Assembly (NCBI GenBank): GCA_016844545.1
Contig: JAENJC010000022.1
Location: forward strand, 1-20,438
Length of the DNA stretch: 20,438 nucleotides
Reading direction: 5' to 3'
Source: Deltaproteobacteria bacterium
GTDB taxonomy: Bacteria > Desulfobacterota > JAENJC01
Part shown: positions 1 to 6,877 of the stretch, one piece after another
Layout: the number at the start of each line of letters is the position of its first letter
Numbering within the stretch: position 1 is the first letter of the stretch
Made by a program: the position numbers and the translations under genes
The notes under the pieces: generated by a model
Database searches by the model: none
The model's input: the letters and a program-made list of their open reading frames with translations, nothing else
Told to the model about the DNA's origin: nothing

Positions 1-17
1 AAGAAATATTAAGAACA

Positions 18-476
18 CTAAGCAGCGCACTTTCTGCTTCCTGTTTTTATATCTTGATCTTTAAACATCCTTCCTGCATCGTCACAGAGGTCCTGAACTG
101 TTATAGAGCTTAAAAAATCCTTTATCCTGTCCCCAAGCCCCTTCCAGAGTTTAAAAGTTACACACTTGTCTATCCTCCCGCACCCCACGTCTCCTTCCGC
201 GCATGCCACAGGAGTAAGAGATTCTTCAACGGCGTCTATTATATCTCCAATGCTTATCTTATCAGCCCTGTTTGCCAATAGATATCCACCGCCAGGTCCC
301 CTTACGCTGCTTACGATCCTGTTTCTCCTCAATTTTGCAAAGAGCTGTTCAAGATAGTTAATGGATATCTCTTCCCTGTCTGCTATCTCCTGCAATGTCA
401 CAGGTTTGTCCTTTGAGTAGTATGCCAGGTCCACCATTGCCCTGACTGCGTATTGTCCTTTTGTTGAAAGTCTCAT
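18..476 (-). CDS. Rrf2-family (IscR-like) Fe-S transcriptional regulator
   Basis: The 152-residue protein has the typical Rrf2 N-terminus (MRLSTKGQYAVRAMVDLA), a winged helix-turn-helix over about residues 1-80 with the glycine-rich wing RGPGGGYLLA (59-68), and three cysteines at 92, 99 and 105 in a CxxxxxxCGRIDKC arrangement. In IscR the equivalent cysteines ligate a [2Fe-2S] cluster, so this is probably a cluster-sensing DNA-binding regulator and not a cysteine-only CymR type. It lies 15 nt behind cysE and is probably co-transcribed with it, which suggests control of cysteine or Fe-S supply. No isc or suf genes are visible here, so I give no symbol. The family call is firm; the regulon is inferred from the neighbour. 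Confidence 0.93.
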   Translation of the reverse strand: MRLSTKGQYAVRAMVDLAYYSKDKPVTLQEIADREEISINYLEQLFAKLRRNRIVSSVRGPGGGYLLANRADKISIGDIIDAVEESLTPVACAEGDVGCGRIDKCVTFKLWKGLGDRIKDFLSSITVQDLCDDAGRMFKDQDIKTGSRKCAA

Positions 477-491
477 AAATTAAACTTCCTA

Positions 492-1145
492 TCATCCCAA
501 CTTCGGAGGTTCCAGTTTTTTCTCCAAGTCTTGAAGCTTCTCCTCCAGCATCCTTATCTGTTCATAAAGACATGAAATCGCCTTCGCCTCTGGGTCTGCC
601 TCTAACTGCTGGTATACTCCGCCCGTCTCCCCCACTCTCTGAACTGCTCGTCCAGGGATACCAATCACCGTAGAATAAGGCGGTACCTCTTTGATGACAA
701 CGGAGCCGGCGCCTATTATACTGTTCCTTCCGACCTTGAAAGGTCCAAGGATCTTGGCCCCTGCACCCACAACAACATTGTCTTCAAGGGTCGGATGCCT
801 TTTGCCTTTCTGCCAGCTTGTACCCCCGAGAGTAACGCCATGATATAAAGTGACGTTATCGCCTATCTCAGATGTCTCCCCAATAACCACACCCATCCCG
901 TGGTCTATGAAAAACCCTTTGCCTATAGTAGCCCCAGGGTGAATCTCTATTCCGGTAAAAAACCTCCCAAGATGAGAAACAATCCGCCCGAGAAGAAAGA
1001 ACTCCTTTCTCCAGAGCCAGTGAGATGTCCTGTAAAAGAACAGGGCGTGGAATCCGGGGTAGCAAAGGATTATCTCAATAGCGCTCCTGGCAGCCGGGTC
1101 CCTCTCAAATATAATCTTTATATCTTGTTTTAGAGTATCAAACAC
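492..1145 (-). CDS. cysE: Serine O-acetyltransferase
   Basis: This enzyme acetylates L-serine with acetyl-CoA to O-acetylserine, the precursor of cysteine, in the cytoplasm. The N-terminus (DIKIIFERDPAARSAIEI) is characteristic of the short bacterial serine acetyltransferases. It is followed by a left-handed beta-helix of hexapeptide repeats including IHPGATIGKGFFIDHG and the catalytic histidine region GVTLGGTSWQKGKRHPTL. I chose the GTG at 1145-1143 because a GGAGG lies 9 nt upstream; the longer TTG start at 1166 would put that Shine-Dalgarno inside the gene. The C-terminal tail (about the last 40 residues) is charged and helical and may form a coiled coil. It is the first gene of a two-gene operon with the Rrf2 regulator, behind the promoter at 1179-1206. 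Confidence 0.95.
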   Translation of the reverse strand: MFDTLKQDIKIIFERDPAARSAIEIILCYPGFHALFFYRTSHWLWRKEFFLLGRIVSHLGRFFTGIEIHPGATIGKGFFIDHGMGVVIGETSEIGDNVTLYHGVTLGGTSWQKGKRHPTLEDNVVVGAGAKILGPFKVGRNSIIGAGSVVIKEVPPYSTVIGIPGRAVQRVGETGGVYQQLEADPEAKAISCLYEQIRMLEEKLQDLEKKLEPPKLG

Positions 1146-1178
1146 CGGAAACTGCCTCCAGTACAACTATGAAAAAAA

Positions 1179-1206
1179 GTTATCATAATCCGACTATTTT
1201 TGTCAA
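1179..1206 (-). promoter_or_regulatory. Sigma70-type promoter for cysE-rrf2
   Basis: On the minus strand a perfect -35 box TTGACA (1206-1201) is followed by a 16-nt spacer and a -10-like GATAAC (1184-1179), about 35 nt before the cysE GTG. The spacer is AT-rich. The next gene upstream, larE, ends at 1312, leaving a gap of about 165 nt, so the operon plausibly starts here. The Rrf2 protein encoded in the operon could act at this promoter; I do not see a clear IscR palindrome. Confidence 0.6.
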
Positions 1207-1311
1207 GTATTTTTAGATATGACGTTTTGTCTGTTTATAATTTGATTTGTTTGAACTAGCAGAAAATCTCAGATAAAGTCAAGGAAATGAATAATTAGAG
1301 ATGCTTGTATA

Positions 1312-2205
1312 CTACAGGCCGTATCTTTTTACCTCGTTCATACTTCCAGTTCGGTAACCCTCCAAATCGAGTGTTATATATGTAAAACCTTCTTCCTTAA
1401 AGGCATTTAAGACATTATACTTTATATTTACATTCAATAAACGAGAGAGCTCAGCCTCAGGAACCTCTATTCTCGCTACTTCCCCATGATACCTGACCCT
1501 GAACTGGCTAAATCCGAGGTCTCTCAAGGTATCTTCACATTTGCCCACTCTTCTGAGTCTCTCCATCGTGATCTCCGTACCATAAGGGAATCTTGATGAA
1601 AGGCAGGCAAATGAAGGCTTGTTCCAGGTCGCAAGGCCGAGCTCCTTGCTTAATTCCCTGATTTCTTCCTTGGAAAGGCCAGCCTCGACAAGTGGACTTC
1701 TTACACCTAATTGAAAGGCTGCATCCCTCCCAGGCCTATAGTCCTTAAGGTCGTCAGAATTAGAACCATCTGCAACAGATGAAAACCCGAGTTCAGTCGC
1801 CTTACCCTTCAGCTTCTCAAACAGTTCGCTCTTGCAAAAGTAGCAACGTTTCAGGCTGTTCTCTGAAAAACCAGGAATTTCAAGTTCATTGGAGTCAAAG
1901 ACAATATGCCTCACCCCCATTTCTGCTGCAAGGGTGATTGCCTCCCTCAGTTCAGATTCAGGATAAGTAGGGGAAGTGGCAGTAGCTGCAACAACCTTAT
2001 CGCCAAGGGTGTCTTTAGCCACCCTTAGAAGAAAGGTGGAATCCACCCCACCGGAAAAGGCCACGATCACAGAGCCCATCTCTTTCAAAATAGATTTAAG
2101 GTTTAAGAGTTTTGAGTTTTGAGTTTCAGGTTTTGAGTTATCCAATCCTTGTCGCTGACCACTGACCACTGACCACTGACCACTGGTTTCTGAGCTTTCC
2201 ATCAA
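1312..2205 (-). CDS. larE: LarE-type ATP-dependent sacrificial sulfur transferase with repeat-derived N-terminus
   Basis: LarE adenylates and thiolates the carboxylates of a pyridinium dicarboxylate precursor of the nickel-pincer cofactor of lactate racemase-type enzymes. The PP-loop ATP site SGGVDS is at residues 51-56. The family motif KPSFACLSSRFPYGTEIT contains C201, equivalent to the sacrificial cysteine of characterised LarE. An additional CYFC pair (C121, C124) together with C201 resembles the three-cysteine set of cluster-using LarE proteins, which is an inference. The start overlaps the preceding PP-loop gene by ATGA. The first roughly 34 residues are unlike LarE and are encoded by short tandem repeats (SGQWSVVSGQ, then NSKPETQNSKLLNLK); family homology begins near LKSILKEMGSVIVAFSGG. 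A downstream start is possible but not obvious. No larB or larC is in the window. Confidence 0.9.
   Translation of the reverse strand: MMESSETSGQWSVVSGQRQGLDNSKPETQNSKLLNLKSILKEMGSVIVAFSGGVDSTFLLRVAKDTLGDKVVAATATSPTYPESELREAITLAAEMGVRHIVFDSNELEIPGFSENSLKRCYFCKSELFEKLKGKATELGFSSVADGSNSDDLKDYRPGRDAAFQLGVRSPLVEAGLSKEEIRELSKELGLATWNKPSFACLSSRFPYGTEITMERLRRVGKCEDTLRDLGFSQFRVRYHGEVARIEVPEAELSRLLNVNIKYNVLNAFKEEGFTYITLDLEGYRTGSMNEVKRYGL
2101..2143. repeat. Degenerate short tandem repeat (TTTTGAGTT-like) inside larE
   Basis: The plus strand carries imperfect units of the type GTTTTGAGTT/TTGAGTTTCAGG repeated about four times. On the minus strand they encode the NSKPETQNSKLLNLK part of LarE. The composition and word-like periodicity differ from the surrounding coding sequence. 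It sits next to the 7-bp array at 2157-2184, so two repeat families are juxtaposed in the 5' end of larE. Confidence 0.7.
2157..2184. repeat. 7-bp tandem repeat, four perfect GACCACT units, inside larE
   Basis: Four exact copies of GACCACT lie head to tail (minus strand AGTGGTC), encoding the SGQWSVVSGQ segment just after the larE start codon. A closely related array occurs at 6271-6298. The unit length of 7 is not divisible by three, so gain or loss of one unit would shift the larE frame. Confidence 0.92.
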
Positions 2206-3209
2206 ACCCTCATCGAATCTAAGAGCGAATCACCTATCGGGGCCATAGCAATCAAGGTGCCGGAAGAAGAGCCATTCTGGTAAGAAACGGATGGAGACTC
2301 ATTTTCCTTTACCTTACCGTATCTGAGTATTATAGATGCTATAAGCTCCCTGTCGTCTTCACTCAACTCCCCTTTGGCCAGAGCGACCGGCCCGGAAAAA
2401 TCATCCGGCTGGAAAAGTGTATCTCCGCTACCCTTGAACGCCACAAGCTTCTTATTATCATCTTCATCCCTTCCCACTATAACCTTAAGGTCACTGCTGA
2501 CCCTGAAATGCCGGCCTATCTGCAGAAGCTTCATCTCAGACCATACATTTTTCTCTGAATGGCCAAAATAGTCCTTAAGCCTCCTTGCAAAATTCTCATC
2601 CGTAAGAAGGCACCCGCCGGAAGAACATGGGTAGTCATCAACTTCAAGCTCTCTGGCAATCTTTATTTGCTCTTTTCGTGATCGTCCTGAAATACCCAAC
2701 AGCTTCTCTCTATCAACTATGCCCATCTTTTCAGGTATAGTAACAGGCAGAAGCTTTGCAGAAAGGGGCCTTACAATCAATCCCTCAAGACCGGCCTCTT
2801 TCTCTATCAGAAACATTGGATGCTTTCTCTGGGACATCGGCCTCTGGCCCACTACCTCTCCGGTTACTATGAATGATGCGCCTACTGTTGGCATGAGGTC
2901 TTTTGCCATCTGGAAAGAGAATATCCTGCAATCGACACACGGGTTTATCCCGCTTCCGTACCCGAATTTAGGGTGTCTTACCACCTCCAGGTACTCCAGC
3001 CCCTTATGTACGACCTTGATCTCCACCTCAAAATCCTCAGCCACCTTTATGGCATGGGACTTACAACCCTCCCTGTCCTTGCCGTCGCAGTTGCAGAAAG
3101 GGGACTTGAAGTTCAATGCAACTATCTCTATCCCCTGCTCCAGCATAAGCTTAACAGCCAGTGTGCTGTCAAGCCCTCCTGATAACAGGGCAATGGCCTT
3201 CTTATTCAA
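2202..3209 (-). CDS. PP-loop (ThiI/MnmA-like) tRNA thiolation-type protein
   Basis: The 335-residue protein starts with the PP-loop ATP-pyrophosphatase motif SGGLDS (residues 10-15), used by sulfurtransferases that adenylate uridine in tRNA. It has a cysteine-rich set: C39, C41, C49, a CVDC pair (C91, C94) and a CSSGGC segment (C195, C200), plus a TGEVVGQRPMSQ motif. Such cysteines could bind an Fe-S cluster or carry persulfide. The C-terminal third (about 230-300) resembles the NFACT-R-like RNA-binding extension of this ThiI-related family; I recall this and have not tested it. The start is TTG at 3209 with GGAGG 7 nt upstream, 19 nt after the kinase gene, and the 3' end overlaps larE by ATGA. 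The exact substrate cannot be read from sequence. Confidence 0.8.
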   Translation of the reverse strand: MNKKAIALLSGGLDSTLAVKLMLEQGIEIVALNFKSPFCNCDGKDREGCKSHAIKVAEDFEVEIKVVHKGLEYLEVVRHPKFGYGSGINPCVDCRIFSFQMAKDLMPTVGASFIVTGEVVGQRPMSQRKHPMFLIEKEAGLEGLIVRPLSAKLLPVTIPEKMGIVDREKLLGISGRSRKEQIKIARELEVDDYPCSSGGCLLTDENFARRLKDYFGHSEKNVWSEMKLLQIGRHFRVSSDLKVIVGRDEDDNKKLVAFKGSGDTLFQPDDFSGPVALAKGELSEDDRELIASIILRYGKVKENESPSVSYQNGSSSGTLIAMAPIGDSLLDSMRV

Positions 3210-3228
3210 TCAATTACCTCCATATTTA

Positions 3229-5073
3229 TTATTCCTTACCTCCTTCAGGAGCGGCCATCTTCACCGGCAACTCGATTATAAAGGTAGTCCCTTCACCAAG
3301 TTTACTCTTTACCTTTATCTCACCATTATGTTTCTTTATTATTCCGTAAACAATAGATAAACCCAATCCAGTTCCTTTTCCAGGCTCTTTTGTGGTAAAG
3401 AACGGGTCGAATATCTTTGTAAGGTTCCCCTCTGGGATTCCGGCACCGGTGTCGCTTATCTCAACAAAAACCCTTTCTCCTTCCGAATAAGTCTTTATCG
3501 TTATCTTTCCTCTATTTTTTATAGAATGGGCTGCATTGACAAGTATATTCATAAACACCTGGTTCAACTGCGTAGGCAGACACTCTACCTCAGGAATGTC
3601 ACCGTAATCCATTATCACATCAGCCTTGTATTTGAGTTCATTCCATACAATATTAAGGGTGCTGTCCAGGGATGCATGAATATCCACAAACTTCCTCTCC
3701 GCATCATCTGCCCTCGCAAAACCTCTGAGGTCCCTGACTATCTTGTATACCCTGAACGCTCCGTCTCTCGATTCCTGTATGAGCTTGCTGAAATCGCTCA
3801 TGATAAAATCAAACCTGATCTCCATTTTTGTATCGGCCAAATCATCGACCATTGACGAAAGTAAATCATTATTACTGCTTTTGATATTATTTGCCAGAGC
3901 CTCGTATTTTTCTATCAGGCGCATGAGATCTTCTCTATATTCCCCCATAGTCCTAAGGTTACTGTTAATAAAGCCGATTGGGTTGTTTATCTCATGGGCA
4001 ATCCCGGCGGCCAACTGGCCGAGGGATGAAAGCTTTTCCGTCTGCAAAAGCTGCGCCTGGGCTGCCTTTAGTTCCATGTTTATCTTCTGCAACTCCCCAG
4101 TCCTCTTATAGACCATCTCCTCCAGGTTCTTGCTGTATCCTTCTATCTGTTCCTTTGATCTCTTTAAATCCTCGGCCATTTTGGCATTATCAACGGCAAC
4201 TGCAATCTGGCCTGCCATGGTTACCAGGGTATCCTCATCCACTTTATCAAACAGGCTTCCAATGACCTTGTTTATAACCTCTATTACTCCAACGCTCTTG
4301 TCTTTTACCAACAGCGGTACGGCAATCATGGATCTGGTCTCAAAACCGGTTTTATCATCCAGTTCTCTATAATACCTCCCGTCCGTCTTAATATCCGTGA
4401 TAAGAAGCGGTTCCCCATGCTGCAAAACCCATCCGGCTATCCCCTGCCCAGACTTAATCCTGAACTCTCTTACCTCCTCACTCTTTTCACCGAGGGCCAC
4501 AGTGAAAACCAGTTCCCCTTTGGCTTCATCCAGTAAAAGTACCGAACATGCCTCAGCTCCCAGTACGGACTTTGTTATATCCATAATCTTTTCAAGGAGC
4601 TTTTGGAGATCAAGGGTAGACGATACAGCCCTTGAAATAGTTTCAAAGAGTTCAAGCCGTTTGATCCGTTCCTCAAGCCTCTGCGTAAGAGAGCTGTTCT
4701 CAACAAGAAGCCTGTTCCTCTCCATGCCTCTGTTTACCGCATGTAAAACCTCCTCTTCCTTCAATGGTTTCCTGATATAATCATAGGCCCCCATCCGAAT
4801 GGCCTCAATCGCGGAGTCGAGAGAGGCAAAGGCGGTCATTATTATTATCGAAATATCAGTATTTACCTTCTTGATCTGGGGGATCATCTCAAAACCGGAG
4901 TGCAAAGGCATGACAATATCGAGGATTACTGCATTTATCTCTTCTTTCTTTAATAGATCCAAACCTTCAAGTGTATCTTTGGCTGTGAAAACTGCATGAC
5001 CTGCCCCAGTCAGGAGATCTTTAGTGATCTCCCTGATCAATGCATCATCATCGACTATAAGGACGTTTCCCAT
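3229..5073 (-). CDS. Hybrid sensor histidine kinase: receiver-GAF-HisKA-HATPase
   Basis: This is a 614-residue cytoplasmic signalling protein without membrane segments. An N-terminal receiver (about 1-120; phospho-acceptor D52 in LDIVMP) leads into a GAF sensor domain (about 140-297), a coiled coil (about 300-345), a HisKA domain with H360 in AGIAHEINNPIG, and a HATPase with N-box N509/N513, DTGAGIP (541-547) and GTGLGLS (567-573). Putting the receiver at the N-terminus implies it is itself controlled by another kinase or works in a relay. It begins 3 nt after the stop of the upstream response regulator, so the two are translationally linked and probably partners. The GAF ligand is not predictable. 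Confidence 0.93.
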   Translation of the reverse strand: MGNVLIVDDDALIREITKDLLTGAGHAVFTAKDTLEGLDLLKKEEINAVILDIVMPLHSGFEMIPQIKKVNTDISIIIMTAFASLDSAIEAIRMGAYDYIRKPLKEEEVLHAVNRGMERNRLLVENSSLTQRLEERIKRLELFETISRAVSSTLDLQKLLEKIMDITKSVLGAEACSVLLLDEAKGELVFTVALGEKSEEVREFRIKSGQGIAGWVLQHGEPLLITDIKTDGRYYRELDDKTGFETRSMIAVPLLVKDKSVGVIEVINKVIGSLFDKVDEDTLVTMAGQIAVAVDNAKMAEDLKRSKEQIEGYSKNLEEMVYKRTGELQKINMELKAAQAQLLQTEKLSSLGQLAAGIAHEINNPIGFINSNLRTMGEYREDLMRLIEKYEALANNIKSSNNDLLSSMVDDLADTKMEIRFDFIMSDFSKLIQESRDGAFRVYKIVRDLRGFARADDAERKFVDIHASLDSTLNIVWNELKYKADVIMDYGDIPEVECLPTQLNQVFMNILVNAAHSIKNRGKITIKTYSEGERVFVEISDTGAGIPEGNLTKIFDPFFTTKEPGKGTGLGLSIVYGIIKKHNGEIKVKSKLGEGTTFIIELPVKMAAPEGGKE

Positions 5074-5076
5074 ATC

Positions 5077-5628
5077 TCATCCTTTAGGGTTCAGAAGCTC
5101 GTCAATAGAAAAATCTTCCAGGGCGTCTTCATCTATGAGTATGGCTCCATCTTCAGACCTTGAAACAGTTGATATGCCGGGATAATCCTTTTCTAATGTC
5201 TTGAGGACATCATACTGCTTTTTGACCGTCCTGGTAAGGCTCCTGTTCTTCAAAACAAGGTCCCTATAATCAAGTGACTGCCTCACTGTTAATTTCAGTT
5301 CTTCATCATTCCACGGCTTTGATATAAATCGGTATACTTCTCCCTTATTAATTGCCGATATGGCAGCCTCCAGGTCTGCATAGCCGGTAAGCATTATCCT
5401 GATGGTATCAGGAGAGATATCTTTAACCCTCGTAAGAAAATCGACCCCAGTCATGACGGGCATCATCTGGTCGGATATAACAAGAGAGATCTCCCTGCTT
5501 TCTACTATCTTAAGCCCATCTTTCCCGCCTGTAGCCGTAAGTAAATCATAATTCTCTTTTCTGAACAGCCTGACAAGGGAACTCAGGATGTTTTCTTCAT
5601 CGTCAACAAAAAGAATAGTAGGTTTCAT
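5077..5628 (-). CDS. Stand-alone response regulator receiver protein with short acidic tail
   Basis: The 183-residue protein is a receiver domain with acidic pocket D10/D11/E12, phospho-acceptor D53 (ISDQMMP), T81 and K104 in YRFISKPW, a variant typical of receivers linked to HD-GYP or kinase systems. After about residue 125 there is only a short helical linker and an acidic tail (DEDALEDFSIDELLN), with no DNA-binding or enzymatic output domain. It may therefore act through protein contact or phosphotransfer, perhaps with the kinase encoded immediately downstream. AGGAGG lies just ahead of the ATG. It follows the lipoprotein gene by 21 nt. Confidence 0.92.
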   Translation of the reverse strand: MKPTILFVDDEENILSSLVRLFRKENYDLLTATGGKDGLKIVESREISLVISDQMMPVMTGVDFLTRVKDISPDTIRIMLTGYADLEAAISAINKGEVYRFISKPWNDEELKLTVRQSLDYRDLVLKNRSLTRTVKKQYDVLKTLEKDYPGISTVSRSEDGAILIDEDALEDFSIDELLNPKG

Positions 5629-5649
5629 AGGAGCCTCCTGATTATCGGA

Positions 5650-6306
5650 TTAAGGTTTTAGATTCCAGACAAGTTCTCCCTTCCCAGGAGTACCGGTCAG
5701 TACAAGCTTTATATACTTAGCTTCAGGAGTTATAAACTCCCTTCCATCAGGAAGATTTAATGGGAACTTCACTGTATATCCCACACTCCATTCTGTAAAA
5801 TAAGGATAAAACCGTACAACACCGGGCCCTTTCTCTTTAACTTTTTTTATATCAAGCGGAGACACCGTCTCACCCGCATCATTTACAAGGTAAAGCGCCC
5901 ATATCGGCTCCTTTTTTCCCAAATCGCTCCACTCTATATTTGGTGTGTGTATGGAAAGAAAGAACTCATGATCCTTCTTAGGGGCCTCCATCTCGCCCTT
6001 CATGAGCTCATCTCCTTTTTCACCATCCAGCAGGAAGGTATTTATGTATTCGGCTGCATAAGACGCTCTGAATTCCTGGGTCTTGTATGTGGCATTGATT
6101 AACACCTTTGTCTCAAAATTTTCATATACCTTCCCTTCCCTTGTCCACTTTTCAAGGACAGATAGGTAGCCACTCTCAGCACGTTTAACAACATTAGGGA
6201 CAGCGCAGGAAGTTAAAAAAAACAGAGCTATAAGCTGTAAGCCATAAGCTGTAAGCCTCAAAATTTTTCTGACCACCGACCACCGACCACTGACCACTGT
6301 CTTCAT
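5650..6306 (-). CDS. Predicted lipoprotein of unknown function with repeat-derived signal peptide
   Basis: I do not recognise this 218-residue protein. It has a positively charged N-terminus, a hydrophobic stretch and a lipobox LTSC with C34 as the probable lipidated residue, so it should be anchored to a membrane facing the periplasm. The mature part looks like a soluble beta-rich domain containing EWSDLGKKEPIWALYLVND and ending in GELVWNLKP. The first 28 or so codons are built from a 7-bp GACCACY array (VVSGRWSVV) and a 14-bp tandem repeat (LTAYGLQLIA), so much of the export signal is repeat DNA. The start ATG overlaps the pyrE stop as ATGA, and the response regulator follows 21 nt downstream. 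Function may relate to envelope sensing, which is inferred only from its neighbours. Confidence 0.75.
   Translation of the reverse strand: MKTVVSGRWSVVRKILRLTAYGLQLIALFFLTSCAVPNVVKRAESGYLSVLEKWTREGKVYENFETKVLINATYKTQEFRASYAAEYINTFLLDGEKGDELMKGEMEAPKKDHEFFLSIHTPNIEWSDLGKKEPIWALYLVNDAGETVSPLDIKKVKEKGPGVVRFYPYFTEWSVGYTVKFPLNLPDGREFITPEAKYIKLVLTGTPGKGELVWNLKP
6230..6257. repeat. 14-bp tandem duplication (ATAAGCTGTAAGCC x2) inside the lipoprotein gene
   Basis: Two perfect 14-bp units lie back to back. On the minus strand they encode the LTAYGLQLIA core of the lipoprotein signal peptide. Words of this kind (AAGCTGTAAGCCATAAGC) recur as dispersed low-complexity repeats in many environmental genomes, as I recall; a copy count in this genome is needed. 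Confidence 0.85.
6271..6298. repeat. 7-bp tandem repeat, four GACCACC/GACCACT units, inside the lipoprotein gene
   Basis: Two GACCACC and two GACCACT units lie in tandem, the same family as the array in larE at 2157-2184. They encode VVSGRWSVV directly after the start codon of the lipoprotein gene. A change of one unit would shift the frame. Confidence 0.9.
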
Positions 6307-6857
6307 ATCTTCCCTTCTATCTCTTTCTTTGTAAACAATACTTCCAGTTCGTACCCTGCCTCTTTTATACTTTCCCTTCCGCCTTCTCCTCTGTCGACCA
6401 GGGACAAAACCCGAACAACATTAAACCCTTCAGCCGTTACCCTTTCTATCGCCTTCAGCATGGAGCCTCCGGTTGTAACCACATCTTCCACCACCGCCAC
6501 ATGCGCCCCTTCTCTCAGGTTTTTTCTACCTTCTATCCACTGCCCTGTACCGTGTCCTTTAGGCTCCTTCCTGACTATAAAGGCAGGAATGGGGTTACCT
6601 TCCATATAACTGGTCATAGATATGGCGGTGACAATCGGGTCAGCCCCAAGTGTAGGACCGCCAACTCCTTCTACTTTTTTACCTATCCTAAGCATACCGT
6701 ACATTAGCCTGCCTATCAAGCAAGCCCCCTCAGCATGGAGGGCAGTCTGCCTGCAGTCAATATAAAAGTCACTTTCCCTGCCGGATGCAAGTATGACCTT
6801 TTTCTTCTCGTAAGATTTTCCCCTGAGTATCTCTAAAAGCCTTGTCCTGGAATCCAT
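6303..6857 (-). CDS. pyrE: Orotate phosphoribosyltransferase
   Basis: This enzyme transfers the phosphoribosyl group of PRPP to orotate, giving OMP in pyrimidine synthesis. The 184-residue length is normal for the family. Diagnostic features are the catalytic loop RKEPKGHGTGQWIEG and the PRPP-binding motif VVEDVVTTGGSM. The gene starts 20 nt after purF with a GGGG-type ribosome binding site and overlaps the lipoprotein start by ATGA. A pyrimidine gene at the end of a purine operon makes sense because both pathways use PRPP. No pyrimidine regulator or attenuator is visible in the gap. Confidence 0.95.
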   Translation of the reverse strand: MDSRTRLLEILRGKSYEKKKVILASGRESDFYIDCRQTALHAEGACLIGRLMYGMLRIGKKVEGVGGPTLGADPIVTAISMTSYMEGNPIPAFIVRKEPKGHGTGQWIEGRKNLREGAHVAVVEDVVTTGGSMLKAIERVTAEGFNVVRVLSLVDRGEGGRESIKEAGYELEVLFTKKEIEGKI

Positions 6858-6877
6858 ATCGCCATAACCCCTTTATT

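Noticed and set aside
2101..2184. CRISPR array
   Set aside because: The units are 7-10 bp, contiguous, and have no spacers.
2719..3360. 213-codon open frame on the plus strand
   Set aside because: It lies antisense to the PP-loop gene and its translation has no family-like motifs; it is a shadow of that gene.
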